DNA of 45,131 nucleotides from Bacteroidales bacterium (GTDB lineage Bacteria > Bacteroidota > Bacteroidia > Bacteroidales > M50B96), in contig JAIOYV010000055.1 of the NCBI GenBank assembly GCA_021740905.1, positions 1 through 45,131 of the forward strand, in the 5' to 3' direction. Numbering within the stretch: the first letter of the stretch is position 1; each line of letters opens with the position of its first letter. This document shows, piece after piece, positions 18,328-28,100 of the stretch. Position numbers and translations under genes: made by a program. The notes under the pieces were generated by a model that saw only the letters and a list, made by a program, of their open reading frames with translations, was not told the origin of the DNA and ran no database searches.

Positions 18328-19671
18328 TTGAAGGATTTAACCGAAGGGAAAGAAGGAAAATTGATATGGCGATTCGCCATCCCCATGTTATTAGGCAATG
18401 TATTTCAACAATTATATAATGTGGTCGACAGCTGGGTTGTAGGAAACTATCTTGGCAAAGAAGCACTGAGCGCAGTGGGCGCTTCCTTTCCTCTTATCTT
18501 TTTGTTGATCTCGTTGGTAATCGGGATTGCGATGGGCTCTACCATAATTATTTCCCAATATTTTGGGGCAAAAGATTACGACAAGGTAAAAGTAAGCATC
18601 GACACACTATACATTATTATGTTTTTTGCGTCGATCTTTGTTACTGCCATTGGACTTATTTTTTCGCGCCAAATATTCGAATTGATCAAACTTCCCGAAG
18701 AAGTGATCCCGGAGGCTATTTTGTATTTCAATATTTTTATGTCGGGCAGCATTTTCATGTTCGGCTTTCATGGTACTAGCGCTATCCTTCGCGGGCTGGG
18801 CGATTCGAAAACCCCGCTCTATTTTATGATCATCTCCACTATCGCAAATATTATTCTCGACCTCTTGTTTGTTGTTAAGTTTGGGATGGGCATCGAAGGG
18901 GTTGCTTATGCTTCCGTCATTGCTCAGGCAGGTGCATTGTTGACAGCCATTATCTACCTGAACAAAACCCATAAGCTCATCAGGATTTCCTTTCTCAGGC
19001 TGAGGTTCGACAAAGAAATATTCATTAAAAGTGTGAAAATCGGCATTCCCTCGGGTTTGCAGCAAACCTTTGTGGCTCTGGGCATGTTGGCCTTGTTCCG
19101 CATTGTGAACGACTTTGGCACCGAAACCATTGCCGCCTATTCGGTGGCTGCACGGATCGACTCCTTTGCCTCCATGCCAGCCATGAATTTCGCTGCCGCC
19201 CTGGGAGCTTTCGTAGGCCAAAACATGGGAGCCAACAAACAAGAAAGGGTGAAGGCCGGGATGATCGCGACCCTGCGGATGACAGGTGTTATCTCGATTG
19301 CCATTTCTATTCTTGTGATCTTTTTCGGGCATGAACTGATGGCCTTTTTCAGCACCGACGCGGGGGTGGTTTCTTCAGGCGAAACGTATTTGCAAGTAGT
19401 AGGTGGTTTCTATATCATTTTCTCATCCATGTTCGTTATCAATGCTGTTTTCAGGGGGTCGGGAGATACATTGATGCCCATGTTTATCACCTTGTTTGCA
19501 TTGTGGATAATCAGGGTTCCCTTGTCGTGGTGGCTGTCTACAATTTATGGTGAAGTGGGAATTTGGTGGGGAATCCCGGCAGGATGGTTTGCCGGTATGA
19601 GCTTATCGCTGATCTATTATTTTACCGGTCGATGGAAACTGAAAGTGGTGGTGAAACATAATGATCAGTGA
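18328..19671 (+). CDS. MATE-family multidrug/Na+ antiporter
   Basis: A 447-residue polytopic membrane protein with about 12 hydrophobic segments. The start KDLTEGKEGKLIWRFAIPML and the FQQLYNVVDSWVVG segment in helix 1 are typical of the NorM/DinF-like MATE branch; the duplicated six-helix layout is apparent from similar motifs in the two halves. The start codon appears to be TTG at 18328, since no ATG lies near and the family's N-terminus aligns there. It likely exports cationic drugs or metabolites using Na+ or H+. The gene ends in a heptamer array that encodes its last residues and stop. Confidence 0.92.
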   Translation: MKDLTEGKEGKLIWRFAIPMLLGNVFQQLYNVVDSWVVGNYLGKEALSAVGASFPLIFLLISLVIGIAMGSTIIISQYFGAKDYDKVKVSIDTLYIIMFFASIFVTAIGLIFSRQIFELIKLPEEVIPEAILYFNIFMSGSIFMFGFHGTSAILRGLGDSKTPLYFMIISTIANIILDLLFVVKFGMGIEGVAYASVIAQAGALLTAIIYLNKTHKLIRISFLRLRFDKEIFIKSVKIGIPSGLQQTFVALGMLALFRIVNDFGTETIAAYSVAARIDSFASMPAMNFAAALGAFVGQNMGANKQERVKAGMIATLRMTGVISIAISILVIFFGHELMAFFSTDAGVVSSGETYLQVVGGFYIIFSSMFVINAVFRGSGDTLMPMFITLFALWIIRVPLSWWLSTIYGEVGIWWGIPAGWFAGMSLSLIYYFTGRWKLKVVVKHNDQ

Positions 19672-19731
19672 TTAATGATTAATGATTAATGATCAGTGAT
19701 CAGTGATCAGTGATTAGTGATTAGTGATTAA
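19662..19731. repeat. ten-unit heptanucleotide array (TGATYAR)
   Basis: Ten perfect-length 7-bp units: TGATCAG, TGATTAA three times, TGATCAG three times, TGATTAG twice, TGATTAA. The MATE gene's TGA stop (19669-19671) is the first triplet of unit 2. As 7 is not divisible by 3, successive TGA triplets fall in all three plus-strand frames. Confidence 0.85.
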
Positions 19732-19843
19732 TAAGGCAATAGAGATGCCCCACACAAGTTGACAATTACAATGGGTAAATTTTTGGTTGATTCATTAATA
19801 ATAAATAATCAATCAAAAACATTCATCAATAAACATTTGTAAA

Positions 19844-21115
19844 ATGATTTCAAAACAGAAGAAAGATCTTATTTATATACTTATTGCAGGTTTATTATTA
19901 TTGCTGATTAGTCTATATGTGATTGATCGCGATAGGCCAACCTATAGCGAGCAAGTAGAAATTCTGGAAGAGGAACTATCGGCAACACCAATTGTTGAAA
20001 GTAAAATTCAATATGGCTTGCCAGTCGATTCTTTTTTTGTTCAGGAAGGAAAAGTAAAAAGGAACCAGAATCTCTCAGATATCCTGGTAAAACAAAATAT
20101 CTCCTATCAGCAAATCGATGAACTGGTGAGGACTTCAACAGGCCTTTTCGATATGCGAAAAATGAAAGCCGGGAACCATTACTCACTTTTCTTCGATAAG
20201 TACCAGACAGATAGCCTATGCTATTTTGTATATGAGATTTCACCTATCGACTACATTGTTTATCATTTCAATGATTCGGTGATTGCTGAAAGAGGGCAAA
20301 AAGAAAAAATAAGCGTACGAAAATATGCCTCTGGAAGTATTGAATCGTCCCTTTGGAATGCCATGAAAGAAGCCGACATAAACCCGGTTCTTGCAGTAGA
20401 ATTATCGGATGTGTATGCCTGGGCTATCGACTTTTTCGGGATTCAGAAGGGCGACCAATTTAAAGTGATTTACGAAGAACAATATGTCGACAGCCAGTCC
20501 ATTGGCATTACGCAGATATTTGCTGCGGTTTTTACCCACAATGGGCACGATTACCAAGCGTATGAATTTACGCAGGACAGTACCGGCAGTTTCTTCGATG
20601 AGGAAGGGAACAGCCTGAGAAAAGCTTTTCTGAAAGCCCCATTAAGATATTCGCGCATCAGTAGCCGTTTTTCAAATAGCCGGATGCACCCCGTACTTAA
20701 AATCCGGCGGCCTCACCACGGAGTCGATTATGCTGCCCCCACAGGCACACCTGTTCTATCTATCGGCGATGGGAAAGTGGTGGATAAAGGATATCAAAAA
20801 TTGGGGGGTGGCCGATTTCTGAAAATCAAGCACAATTCGGTCTACACCACAGTGTATATGCACCTGAACGGATATGCAAAGGGTATTGGCACAGGATCGT
20901 TTATCAAGCAAGGACAAACGATTGGCTATGTAGGCAGTTCCGGTTTGGCCACCGGCCCACACCTCGATTTCAGGGTGTATAAAAACGGTTCGCCGGTCGA
21001 TCCTCTAAAAATAGAATCGCCCCCGGTTGAACCTGTGAAAGAAGAAAACAAAGAAGAGTTTGCCCGGACAATGATGAAGTACCAGGCTGAGTTCAGGCAT
21101 TATGAGAAGAAGTAA
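19844..21115 (+). CDS. M23-family metallopeptidase, membrane-anchored
   Basis: A 423-residue protein with one N-terminal helix (9-27), an N-terminal OapA/opacity-like region (about 60-260) common in bacterial cell-wall endopeptidases, and a C-terminal LytM/M23 domain (about 270-390). The first metal site is intact as H291-G-V-D295 within HHGVD. The final HxH motif instead reads H373-L-D375, so the third zinc ligand is Asp. Such proteins cut peptidoglycan cross-links or, when degenerate, activate other hydrolases. A short Glu/Lys-rich tail follows. The gene stands alone. Confidence 0.9.
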   Translation: MISKQKKDLIYILIAGLLLLLISLYVIDRDRPTYSEQVEILEEELSATPIVESKIQYGLPVDSFFVQEGKVKRNQNLSDILVKQNISYQQIDELVRTSTGLFDMRKMKAGNHYSLFFDKYQTDSLCYFVYEISPIDYIVYHFNDSVIAERGQKEKISVRKYASGSIESSLWNAMKEADINPVLAVELSDVYAWAIDFFGIQKGDQFKVIYEEQYVDSQSIGITQIFAAVFTHNGHDYQAYEFTQDSTGSFFDEEGNSLRKAFLKAPLRYSRISSRFSNSRMHPVLKIRRPHHGVDYAAPTGTPVLSIGDGKVVDKGYQKLGGGRFLKIKHNSVYTTVYMHLNGYAKGIGTGSFIKQGQTIGYVGSSGLATGPHLDFRVYKNGSPVDPLKIESPPVEPVKEENKEEFARTMMKYQAEFRHYEKK

Positions 21116-21285
21116 TAAGAGGGAGTAGTGTAATATTGGAAAAGTATTTGCCATTGCTATTCAATTATACTAAGAATGAGGGGAGTTTCTGCATTCGTGA
21201 ACTAAATAAAAAAGTGTTTGGGGTAAGGTATAGACAAAAAGTTCAGCACAAGTTTTTAGATTTTAGAAGTGTGTTTCATGCCTCA

Positions 21286-21327
21286 AAATCGCTAATCAAA
21301 AATCGTTAATCTTATATCTTAAATCAA
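21286..21327. repeat. heptanucleotide array (NAATCNN)
   Basis: The trinucleotide ATC occurs six times at exact 7-bp spacing (21288, 21295, 21302, 21309, 21316, 21323), giving units such as AAATCGC TAATCAA AAATCGT TAATCTT. Unlike most others here, it is 170 bp past the upstream stop. Confidence 0.65.
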
Positions 21328-21432
21328 TTTTTTAACATTTCAAATTTCCTGGCTTTTATAAAAGGAAGACTCCCATTCTTCATCTACCAAAAATATTCTT
21401 CCCCCAACATTTCCCCCTTCCCATTGTTTTTC

Positions 21433-21440
21433 TATTTTTG
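21433..21440 (+). promoter_or_regulatory. candidate -7 element TATTTTTG
   Basis: TATTTTTG matches TAnnTTTG and lies 32 bp before the ATG of the C69 peptidase. No TTTG is found at the expected -33 position. Confidence 0.35.
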
Positions 21441-21472
21441 CTACGCATTTAAAAATAAGTAAATCAGATATT

Positions 21473-23383
21473 ATGAATACAAAAGCATTTTCGTTATTGA
21501 TCGGGTTGTTTCTTTTAGGAGGGATACAGTCGATTGCCTGTACAAACTTTTTGGTGACCAAAGGTGCATCGACCGATGGCTCCACCTTTATTTCGTATGC
21601 CGCCGACTCGCACGTGTTGTACGGCGAGTTATATTTCAGGCCTGCCAAAGATTACCCCGCCGGAACTATGATGGATATTTACGAGTGGGACACCGGGGCT
21701 TTTCTTGGAAAAATAAAACAAGTAGCCCATACCTATTCGGTAATTGGAAACATGAACGAACACCAGGTTTCGATTGGTGAAACTACTTATGGTGGACGCG
21801 ATGAGTTGTCGATGGGCCGCCCTGGTCAGATTGTCGATTATGGCAGCCTTATGTATATCACTTTGCAGAGGGCAAAAACTGCCCGCGAGGCTATCAAGAT
21901 TATGGCCGAGTTGCTGGCCGAATATGGTTATGCCAGTTCGGGCGAATCCTTCTCGGTGGCCGACCCCAACGAAGTGTGGATATGGGAAATGATTGGCAAA
22001 GGCGGGACTTTCAAGATCACCAAAGCAAAAGAGGCTAAGGCGATTTTACCGGCCAACCTTTATAAAGTTTTTGCTAAGGATGTGCTTAACAAAGGATTTT
22101 ACAGCCAGGGTTTGTTGAACGAAGCTGCTGTTGCAGCTTTCAAAAAGGCCGATCCAAATATATCTGAAGAAAATATAAAAATATATACTGCGAAACTTGC
22201 TGAGATCACCGATAAAAAATGGGAAAACGGAGCTGTTTGGGTAGCCCGTTTGATCCCCGATGGCTATGTTTCGGCCCATGCAAACCAGGCGAGGATTACC
22301 ACTTTTCCACAAAGTGATATAAACGACTGGTTCAACAAAAGCCAAACTACTTTCCATTCTCCCGATGTGGTTTCATTTGCCCGCGAACGTGGCTGGTACA
22401 AAGGCGAAGACAAAGATTTTTCATTTTCCGATACGTATGCACCGGTTGGTTTTGGCGGTGCCCGCTTTTGCGAAATCAGGGTATGGTCGTTCTTTAAGTC
22501 GGTCAAGTCGGGGATGGATCAATACCTGCCGTATGCCGCCGGAGTTGATATCCAGCATGGAGCAAACGGGTATGCCAACAATAGGATGCCATTGTGGATC
22601 AAACCTGATAAAAAGATAGATGCCCATGACATGATGAACTTTATGCGCGACCACCTCGAAGGCACCGAATACGATATGACCAAAGATTTTGGCGCCGGCC
22701 CTTATGGCAACCCCTACCGCTGGCGGCCCCTTACCTGGGAAGTGGACGGAGTAGCCTATTGCAACGAAAGGGCCACGGCTACTCAGCAAACCGGCTTCTC
22801 CTTTGTAAGCCAGATGCGTTCGTGGTTGCCCGACCCAATTGGGGGCATCCATTGGTTTAGCGTGGACGATGCGGCCAGTACTGTTTATTTCCCCATGTAT
22901 TGTGGAGCAACAGAGGTTCCCTTCGGATTTAAGGAAGGAAATGGCAGCATGATGGAATTCACCAACAAGGCAGCTTTCTGGGTGTTCAATCAGGTGTCAA
23001 ATTTTGCCTATACCCGCTTCAATGTGATCCACCCTGAGATTTCTGAAAAGCAACAGGCACTTGAAGAAAAATATATTTCATCGGTATCCGGTATCGATAA
23101 AGTAGCAGCCGACCTGTATAAAACGGACAAGGCAAAGGCCATCGAATTCATTACCGATTATTCGTGCCAAACAGGAGATGCACTTGTACAGGATTGGAAA
23201 GAATTCTATCATTATTTGTTTGCCCGCTTTATGGATGGGAACATAAAAGAGCCGGTGGAAGTTCCCGAAGGACAATTTTATACGCCTGCTAAAGTTAGTC
23301 AGCCTGGTTATAGCGAAGAATTTTACAAGGAAATAGTGAAAGACACCGGTGACAAGCTAAAGGTACACGGTTCAGCGCATTAG
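21473..23383 (+). CDS. secreted C69-family dipeptidase (PepD-like)
   Basis: A 636-residue N-terminal nucleophile hydrolase. The signal peptide (1-22) ends in SIA, and the next residue is Cys23 in CTNFLVTKGAS, the expected catalytic cysteine freed as the N-terminus after processing. Family landmarks include GNMNEHQVSIGETTYGG and SFSVADPNEVWIWEM. C69 dipeptidases release amino acids from dipeptides; the Bacteroidota members are exported, so this one probably works in the periplasm or at the surface. Cleavage just before the Cys also resembles a lipobox end, so lipidation cannot be excluded, but that would block the nucleophile. A strong intrinsic terminator follows 24 bp after the stop. Confidence 0.93.
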   Translation: MNTKAFSLLIGLFLLGGIQSIACTNFLVTKGASTDGSTFISYAADSHVLYGELYFRPAKDYPAGTMMDIYEWDTGAFLGKIKQVAHTYSVIGNMNEHQVSIGETTYGGRDELSMGRPGQIVDYGSLMYITLQRAKTAREAIKIMAELLAEYGYASSGESFSVADPNEVWIWEMIGKGGTFKITKAKEAKAILPANLYKVFAKDVLNKGFYSQGLLNEAAVAAFKKADPNISEENIKIYTAKLAEITDKKWENGAVWVARLIPDGYVSAHANQARITTFPQSDINDWFNKSQTTFHSPDVVSFARERGWYKGEDKDFSFSDTYAPVGFGGARFCEIRVWSFFKSVKSGMDQYLPYAAGVDIQHGANGYANNRMPLWIKPDKKIDAHDMMNFMRDHLEGTEYDMTKDFGAGPYGNPYRWRPLTWEVDGVAYCNERATATQQTGFSFVSQMRSWLPDPIGGIHWFSVDDAASTVYFPMYCGATEVPFGFKEGNGSMMEFTNKAAFWVFNQVSNFAYTRFNVIHPEISEKQQALEEKYISSVSGIDKVAADLYKTDKAKAIEFITDYSCQTGDALVQDWKEFYHYLFARFMDGNIKEPVEVPEGQFYTPAKVSQPGYSEEFYKEIVKDTGDKLKVHGSAH

Positions 23384-23407
23384 AAAATGACCTAATTTTA
23401 CTTTATA

Positions 23408-23442
23408 AAAACAGCCCTGTTTCATAGAGACAGGGCTGTTTT
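23408..23442 (+). terminator. rho-independent terminator after the C69 peptidase gene
   Basis: A 13-bp stem, AAAACAGCCCTGT pairing with ACAGGGCTGTTTT around a 9-base loop, followed by ATTTT. The flanking A and T tracts make it usable from both strands, so it may also stop transcripts arriving from the convergent minus-strand gene. Confidence 0.85.
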
Positions 23443-23455
23443 ATTTTGATCTGGC

Positions 23456-23602
23456 TTCGTCCGAAGACCTGTCATCGTCCGAAGACCTGTCATCGTCCGA
23501 AGGATCCCGAAATTAGCGGGACAGGCTATGACAGCGTCTCTGACCGTAAACGCTGTCAGAGCCTGTCCCAGTCATTTCAGGATTTCTCGGACACTGTCAG
23601 GT
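23456..23602. repeat. dispersed inverted-repeat element, copy 1
   Basis: Two full 18-bp units ACCTGTCATCGTCCGAAG (23467-23484, 23485-23502), preceded by a partial one, lead into an imperfect inverted repeat. The left arm is 23485-23537 and the right arm 23550-23602, 53 bp each around a 12-bp loop. The right arm ends on the base directly next to the minus-strand stop codon (TTA, 23603-23605). A second copy with the same layout is at 30223-30391. Confidence 0.8.
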
Positions 23603-25087
23603 TTACCTCACCACCACAAACTTCTCCACAAATACTTCCTCTTTACCCATTGCCCGCAGGATATAGTTGCCCGGTGTAAAGTGCGACACGTCGATGCTTT
23701 TTTGTTTGCTGTTGATGTGGGCCTTATAGATCAAGCTGCCCGATTGGTTGTATATTTCTACTTCTCCAATTATAGAACCTGAACTAATCGACAGCTTCTC
23801 TTTTGCCGGGTTGGGGCAAAGTTGTAAACGAGTAACTTTGGGTTCTTCTATCGAAAATTCTTCGTTCCCGTTTATCCTAATTACCGGAGAAACCCTTTGG
23901 CCATTGAAGTATTTAAACTGACCTCCGATGTAGTACTTATTATCTTTGGTTGGTTCTATTGCCACAACAAACCCCTTTTCTCCATGCCCTTGTGCACTTT
24001 CCCAACAAGAATCCAAGCCTGATCCATTAAATACACTGGTATCCAAATATCCATTTTTATCAATTTTTGCAATACTGCCTCGTACGTAGCCCTGGTATCT
24101 ATTAAATTGTCCACCAACAAGATATCCACCTTCTGGAAGCGGGCAAATTGGGCTTATGAAAAAACTACCTAGTCCTGTTTGCTTTGCAGCATTAAATGTA
24201 TTGAAGGTTGAATCAAGACTTCCATCTGAATTTAGCCGGGTTATAGTGTATTTCGTGCTGTCGCCAGGAAAATAAAAACTACCGGTTACAACAATCTTGT
24301 TGTCAGCAGTAACAATCCCGGATATTAACATTTGTGATTCGAATATGTTATGAAAAGTAGTATCCAGTTCTCCTGTTTCCAAATAAAACCTGCAAAAGGA
24401 ATTTACATATTTACCATACCAGTGATTAAAAATCCCTTCAGCAAAATATCTTTCCTCATCATATTTGAATAATAATCCAATATTTGTGTTTGGTTCGTCA
24501 CATGGATTTATCAATATCGTCGAATCTAAATGGCCATCTGGTTTAAATCTTACCAGTTCATATTCAGTTGGTGCGGCAATAAGTTTAAACCCGTATCCAT
24601 AAGCCAATACAGAACCATCCGGTTGATACTTTACCCCATATGTTATACCTGGATGGTACATAGATTCCTCAAGATTATCATGATATTGATTATTAATGGG
24701 TAAATAATTCCCAAACATGTCACATTTAAATGGGATACCGCGCCACTGTGCAATAATTAAAGTATCATGGACTACCTTTATTAAGGTTGCCTTATCAATT
24801 TCATACGGCAAATCAAAATCAGGGTAGATTGAACCATCCTGATTAAAACAGTTAAAACTTCGTAGTTTAATATCACTATAATTACCATGTCTAAATGTTC
24901 CACTTATAAAAACCCTTCCATTTTCATCCTCGTATATTTTATAAGCCGTCGGGAATTCAGACTGACGGTGATTTAACATAATGCTATCAGGATTCCATGT
25001 ATTATCAATAGAATAGGATTGTGAGTAGGCACTAATTGAATAAAAAATAAAGAAAACTTGAAGTAAATATCTGATTAATTTATTCAT
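23603..25087 (-). CDS. secreted delta-60-repeat protein with T9SS sorting domain
   Basis: The ATG at 25087 gives 494 residues starting with a signal peptide (NKLIRYLLQVFFIFY, cleavage after AYSQ); an in-frame start six codons earlier is possible. The body carries repeats of the kind N-x-D-G-S-L-D-S-T-F (RLNSDGSLDSTF, KIDKNGYLDTS, FKPDGHLDST), the delta-60 motif, which build a beta-propeller. The last ~70 residues, from LCPNPAKEK to FVEKFVVVR, are a type A Por sorting domain, so the protein is probably exported by T9SS. The stop codon abuts a dispersed inverted-repeat element. Ligand or enzymatic role unknown. Confidence 0.85.
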   Translation of the reverse strand: MNKLIRYLLQVFFIFYSISAYSQSYSIDNTWNPDSIMLNHRQSEFPTAYKIYEDENGRVFISGTFRHGNYSDIKLRSFNCFNQDGSIYPDFDLPYEIDKATLIKVVHDTLIIAQWRGIPFKCDMFGNYLPINNQYHDNLEESMYHPGITYGVKYQPDGSVLAYGYGFKLIAAPTEYELVRFKPDGHLDSTILINPCDEPNTNIGLLFKYDEERYFAEGIFNHWYGKYVNSFCRFYLETGELDTTFHNIFESQMLISGIVTADNKIVVTGSFYFPGDSTKYTITRLNSDGSLDSTFNTFNAAKQTGLGSFFISPICPLPEGGYLVGGQFNRYQGYVRGSIAKIDKNGYLDTSVFNGSGLDSCWESAQGHGEKGFVVAIEPTKDNKYYIGGQFKYFNGQRVSPVIRINGNEEFSIEEPKVTRLQLCPNPAKEKLSISSGSIIGEVEIYNQSGSLIYKAHINSKQKSIDVSHFTPGNYILRAMGKEEVFVEKFVVVR

Positions 25088-25175
25088 AATACAGTTGTTT
25101 TTCATTATTTTACATTTAATAATAAAAGAATGTGTTCCTTGCTCTTTTTGGCAAGGAACACATAAATATCAAAGT

Positions 25176-28100
25176 CTATTTAGTAATAACTAATTTCGAA
25201 TGAGCTAATTGATTGCTATTTTGGCATAGTTCAATTAAATATACTCCTTCTTCAATATCATTGGTTTCCCATACATGGGTGTCCATTTTTTTGTTAACCG
25301 GAATAGTTACAATTACTTTACCTGTAATGTCGGTAATCTTTATAATTGCCCCATCTTCCAACAAAGGTGCCTCCCAGCTAATACTAGTAAAATTACTTGC
25401 AGGATTTGGTGATACGATTAGTTTATTATAACTTTCATTTATTATTTTATAGGGATCCTGCGAGTTTGATCGTACAGATTTGGGTTGTGCATCGGATACA
25501 TAGCCATAATAGGGTTCGCATATATTGTATGCAAAACATAAGATGCTTTTGGCTTTTGCTTTGGCAAAACCAAGCGGCTCATCGGCAATAGCCTGTAAAT
25601 TACTTAATTCGGTACTATTTAGATCGTGTATGGTCTTATTATTATTGAATAAGGATAACATAAAATCGAAATAATCAACGTAATTTTCATGTCCAACCAG
25701 TTGCTGGTCATCCAGGTCAAAATCAGTAAGAACATCATCTAAAACAGTTTCGGCAGAGCCAAAATCATTATTATCAATATATAAATCGGCATTTGCATAG
25801 TAATCGCTCAAATTTGCGCGCTCCTCATGCCATTCGGTCAGATCCGATAATTCATATTCATCTTTAAAAAGTGCAGCACGGATCAATACATTTGCATAAA
25901 AATCGCGTTCGGCCCCATATTTTGCCAACCCGTTTTCAAGCAAAGTCCTTGATGTTTCAGCGTCCCAGTTGTCTTGTATCATATCTACCATATACTGCGG
26001 CAAAGGGCATGGTATCCCTTCGCTTAAGAAATCTAAAAATTCCTGGCTTCGTGTAGCATCGGGGTTGGCCAGACAAATTTCAAGTAACATAGCATCGGGC
26101 AGAACACACGCCTGGGCGGCTTCCTCCAACGCCTGTGTTGATACAAAAGGCGCCATGGCCATTAAATCGTTGCGTAAGTCCCAGGCTTCCTGGGGCCATG
26201 TGTTTTGTATCTCTAATAAAATGGCTGGTGTATTACCCCCGTCCAGTTGCTGGTAAAAACTGTACAACAGGTTATAATAAGCCATTTTCGATGCGTAGTA
26301 GTTGCTTTCGGTAGCTGCTTCAAGAGTTGGATCTATATCCGTGACATAACCTTGTGATAAATGAGATGGACATGTATTGGTACTCGTAGACTGAATTGGA
26401 TTGACGTAATAGGGTGTTGCCTCATACGGAAAATAAACATCACTGCAGTTTTGAATACATGGGCAGAAATAGTTTATTACTCTTTCAGTATTATTATACA
26501 AATTACCATATTGCGTTCCAATGTTCATGGTAAACTCATTTCCTGCTGAAATACCCGTGTTGTTATAGCCGTTGCCCTGAAATGACCTAATTCCCCTACC
26601 TGAATTTATTTGCATTGTTGTGAAATCAACTGCAATATCCTTTTCAGTAGTTGCATTAAAATGGTTGCAAAGCAATTGTAACCCACTTGCTTCCAGGTTT
26701 GGATGCCTGTTTATATCCAGAGGGTTTAGGCAGATTTCAATATTGTGGAAATCATTAAGGTAAACTTCGTTGTTATCATATCCCGAATTTTGGGTAATAA
26801 TCCCGAAAGTATAAAATGATGAATTTGGGTTTGTTGATAAGAAAACTTTATTTTCCTCTATTTGGAAACCTGTACTTCCAATTGTTTTTATTGCGGCAAT
26901 ATGTTTAGGGTTTTGAACATTTAATATACCTGTTTCGCCAATAGTGAAATCGTTTCTGGTAATTACCGGGTAGTCAAGCCCTGTGACACCAATACCCGTA
27001 ATATTATCTTCAAATTCGCAATCTGAAATCTTTACTGCTTTTGTTCCATCCTCTATATTAATTGCTACATTCAAGTTTGTAAAAACAGAACTTGTCTTGT
27101 ACTGGTCGGGGCACTCCTGTCCGTTTTGAAGGGGGCTCATATCACAGAAGCAATCAACATAGAAACCAGCCTCAGATGAATGTATTCCATAATTTGTGGC
27201 GACATCATAATTTACGCTGGTTTGCTGGTTGTCGAAGTCACAGGCAATAAACTTAATCCCATCAACCTTCTCGAGATTTACATGCTCCTGGAAATATACC
27301 TGTGGGTTTAAGGCAATGCCAAGAAAATTGTCATCAACAGTAAAATCACATTTACTAAACGATGACATATTGATCATGTCGTGCAACCCATTTGAAGTTT
27401 TGTTTTGAAAATCATAGAATTTCACTGCACGTTTATTGTTTTCAAAAGAACATGTATTTGCAACAACAATCCCTCCATTCTTAGAATAAATACCAGTTTT
27501 TGCATTTTCAATTTTCGAATTGTTGATCATGTAAACAACAGGTTGTTTTGAGGAATTATATGAACCCTGTGGCTGTGAAATGTCTCCATATAGCACAAGT
27601 CCACCCCAGAAATCTTCCACTTCGCTACAGCTATGCAAGGATGTAAAGGTGGTATTGTTAAGTTTTAGGAAAGCTCCAAAATTACTGGAGTTTCCAGCCT
27701 CCAAATACATGTGTGTCCCTTCCGGGAAATGAAATGTCATATTCTGGATTTCGATATTCTTTCCTTTGGGGATGGTAACATCATCAATTAAGTAAACATT
27801 CCCGTCGATACTTTGAAATGGATTATTGGTACAACCAGGCGACCAAACCTCATTCGCGCTTAGGGTTAGCGGAAACGCATCGAGCATAAAAACTTTATTA
27901 ATAGATGTATAATATTCCGAAAACTCAAAGCCATCCACCTGGTCGGAAAAATCGAAATGGGGGTAAAATATTGATCCTGCAAAATCTAAAATGGAGCCAC
28001 TGAGAGGAATTGATGTGGATGCCAAATTATTATTTGACAATACTGGGTTACCTTGCACAATCCCTGGTGTTTCTGGATTTGAAAGTGTTACCAAATTTCC

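Larger units (their letters stand above)
21116..21472. other. non-coding gap with heptamer array
   Basis: About 357 bp. It holds a heptad array at 21286-21327 and a candidate -7 element at 21433-21440 for the C69 peptidase. No short gene was recognised. Confidence 0.5.

Noticed and set aside
23456-23679. Direct 18-bp repeats considered as a CRISPR remnant, and the 77-codon frame across them
   Set aside because: The 18-bp units are contiguous with no spacers, there are at most three, and they lead into an inverted repeat. The open frame is a by-product of the repeats.
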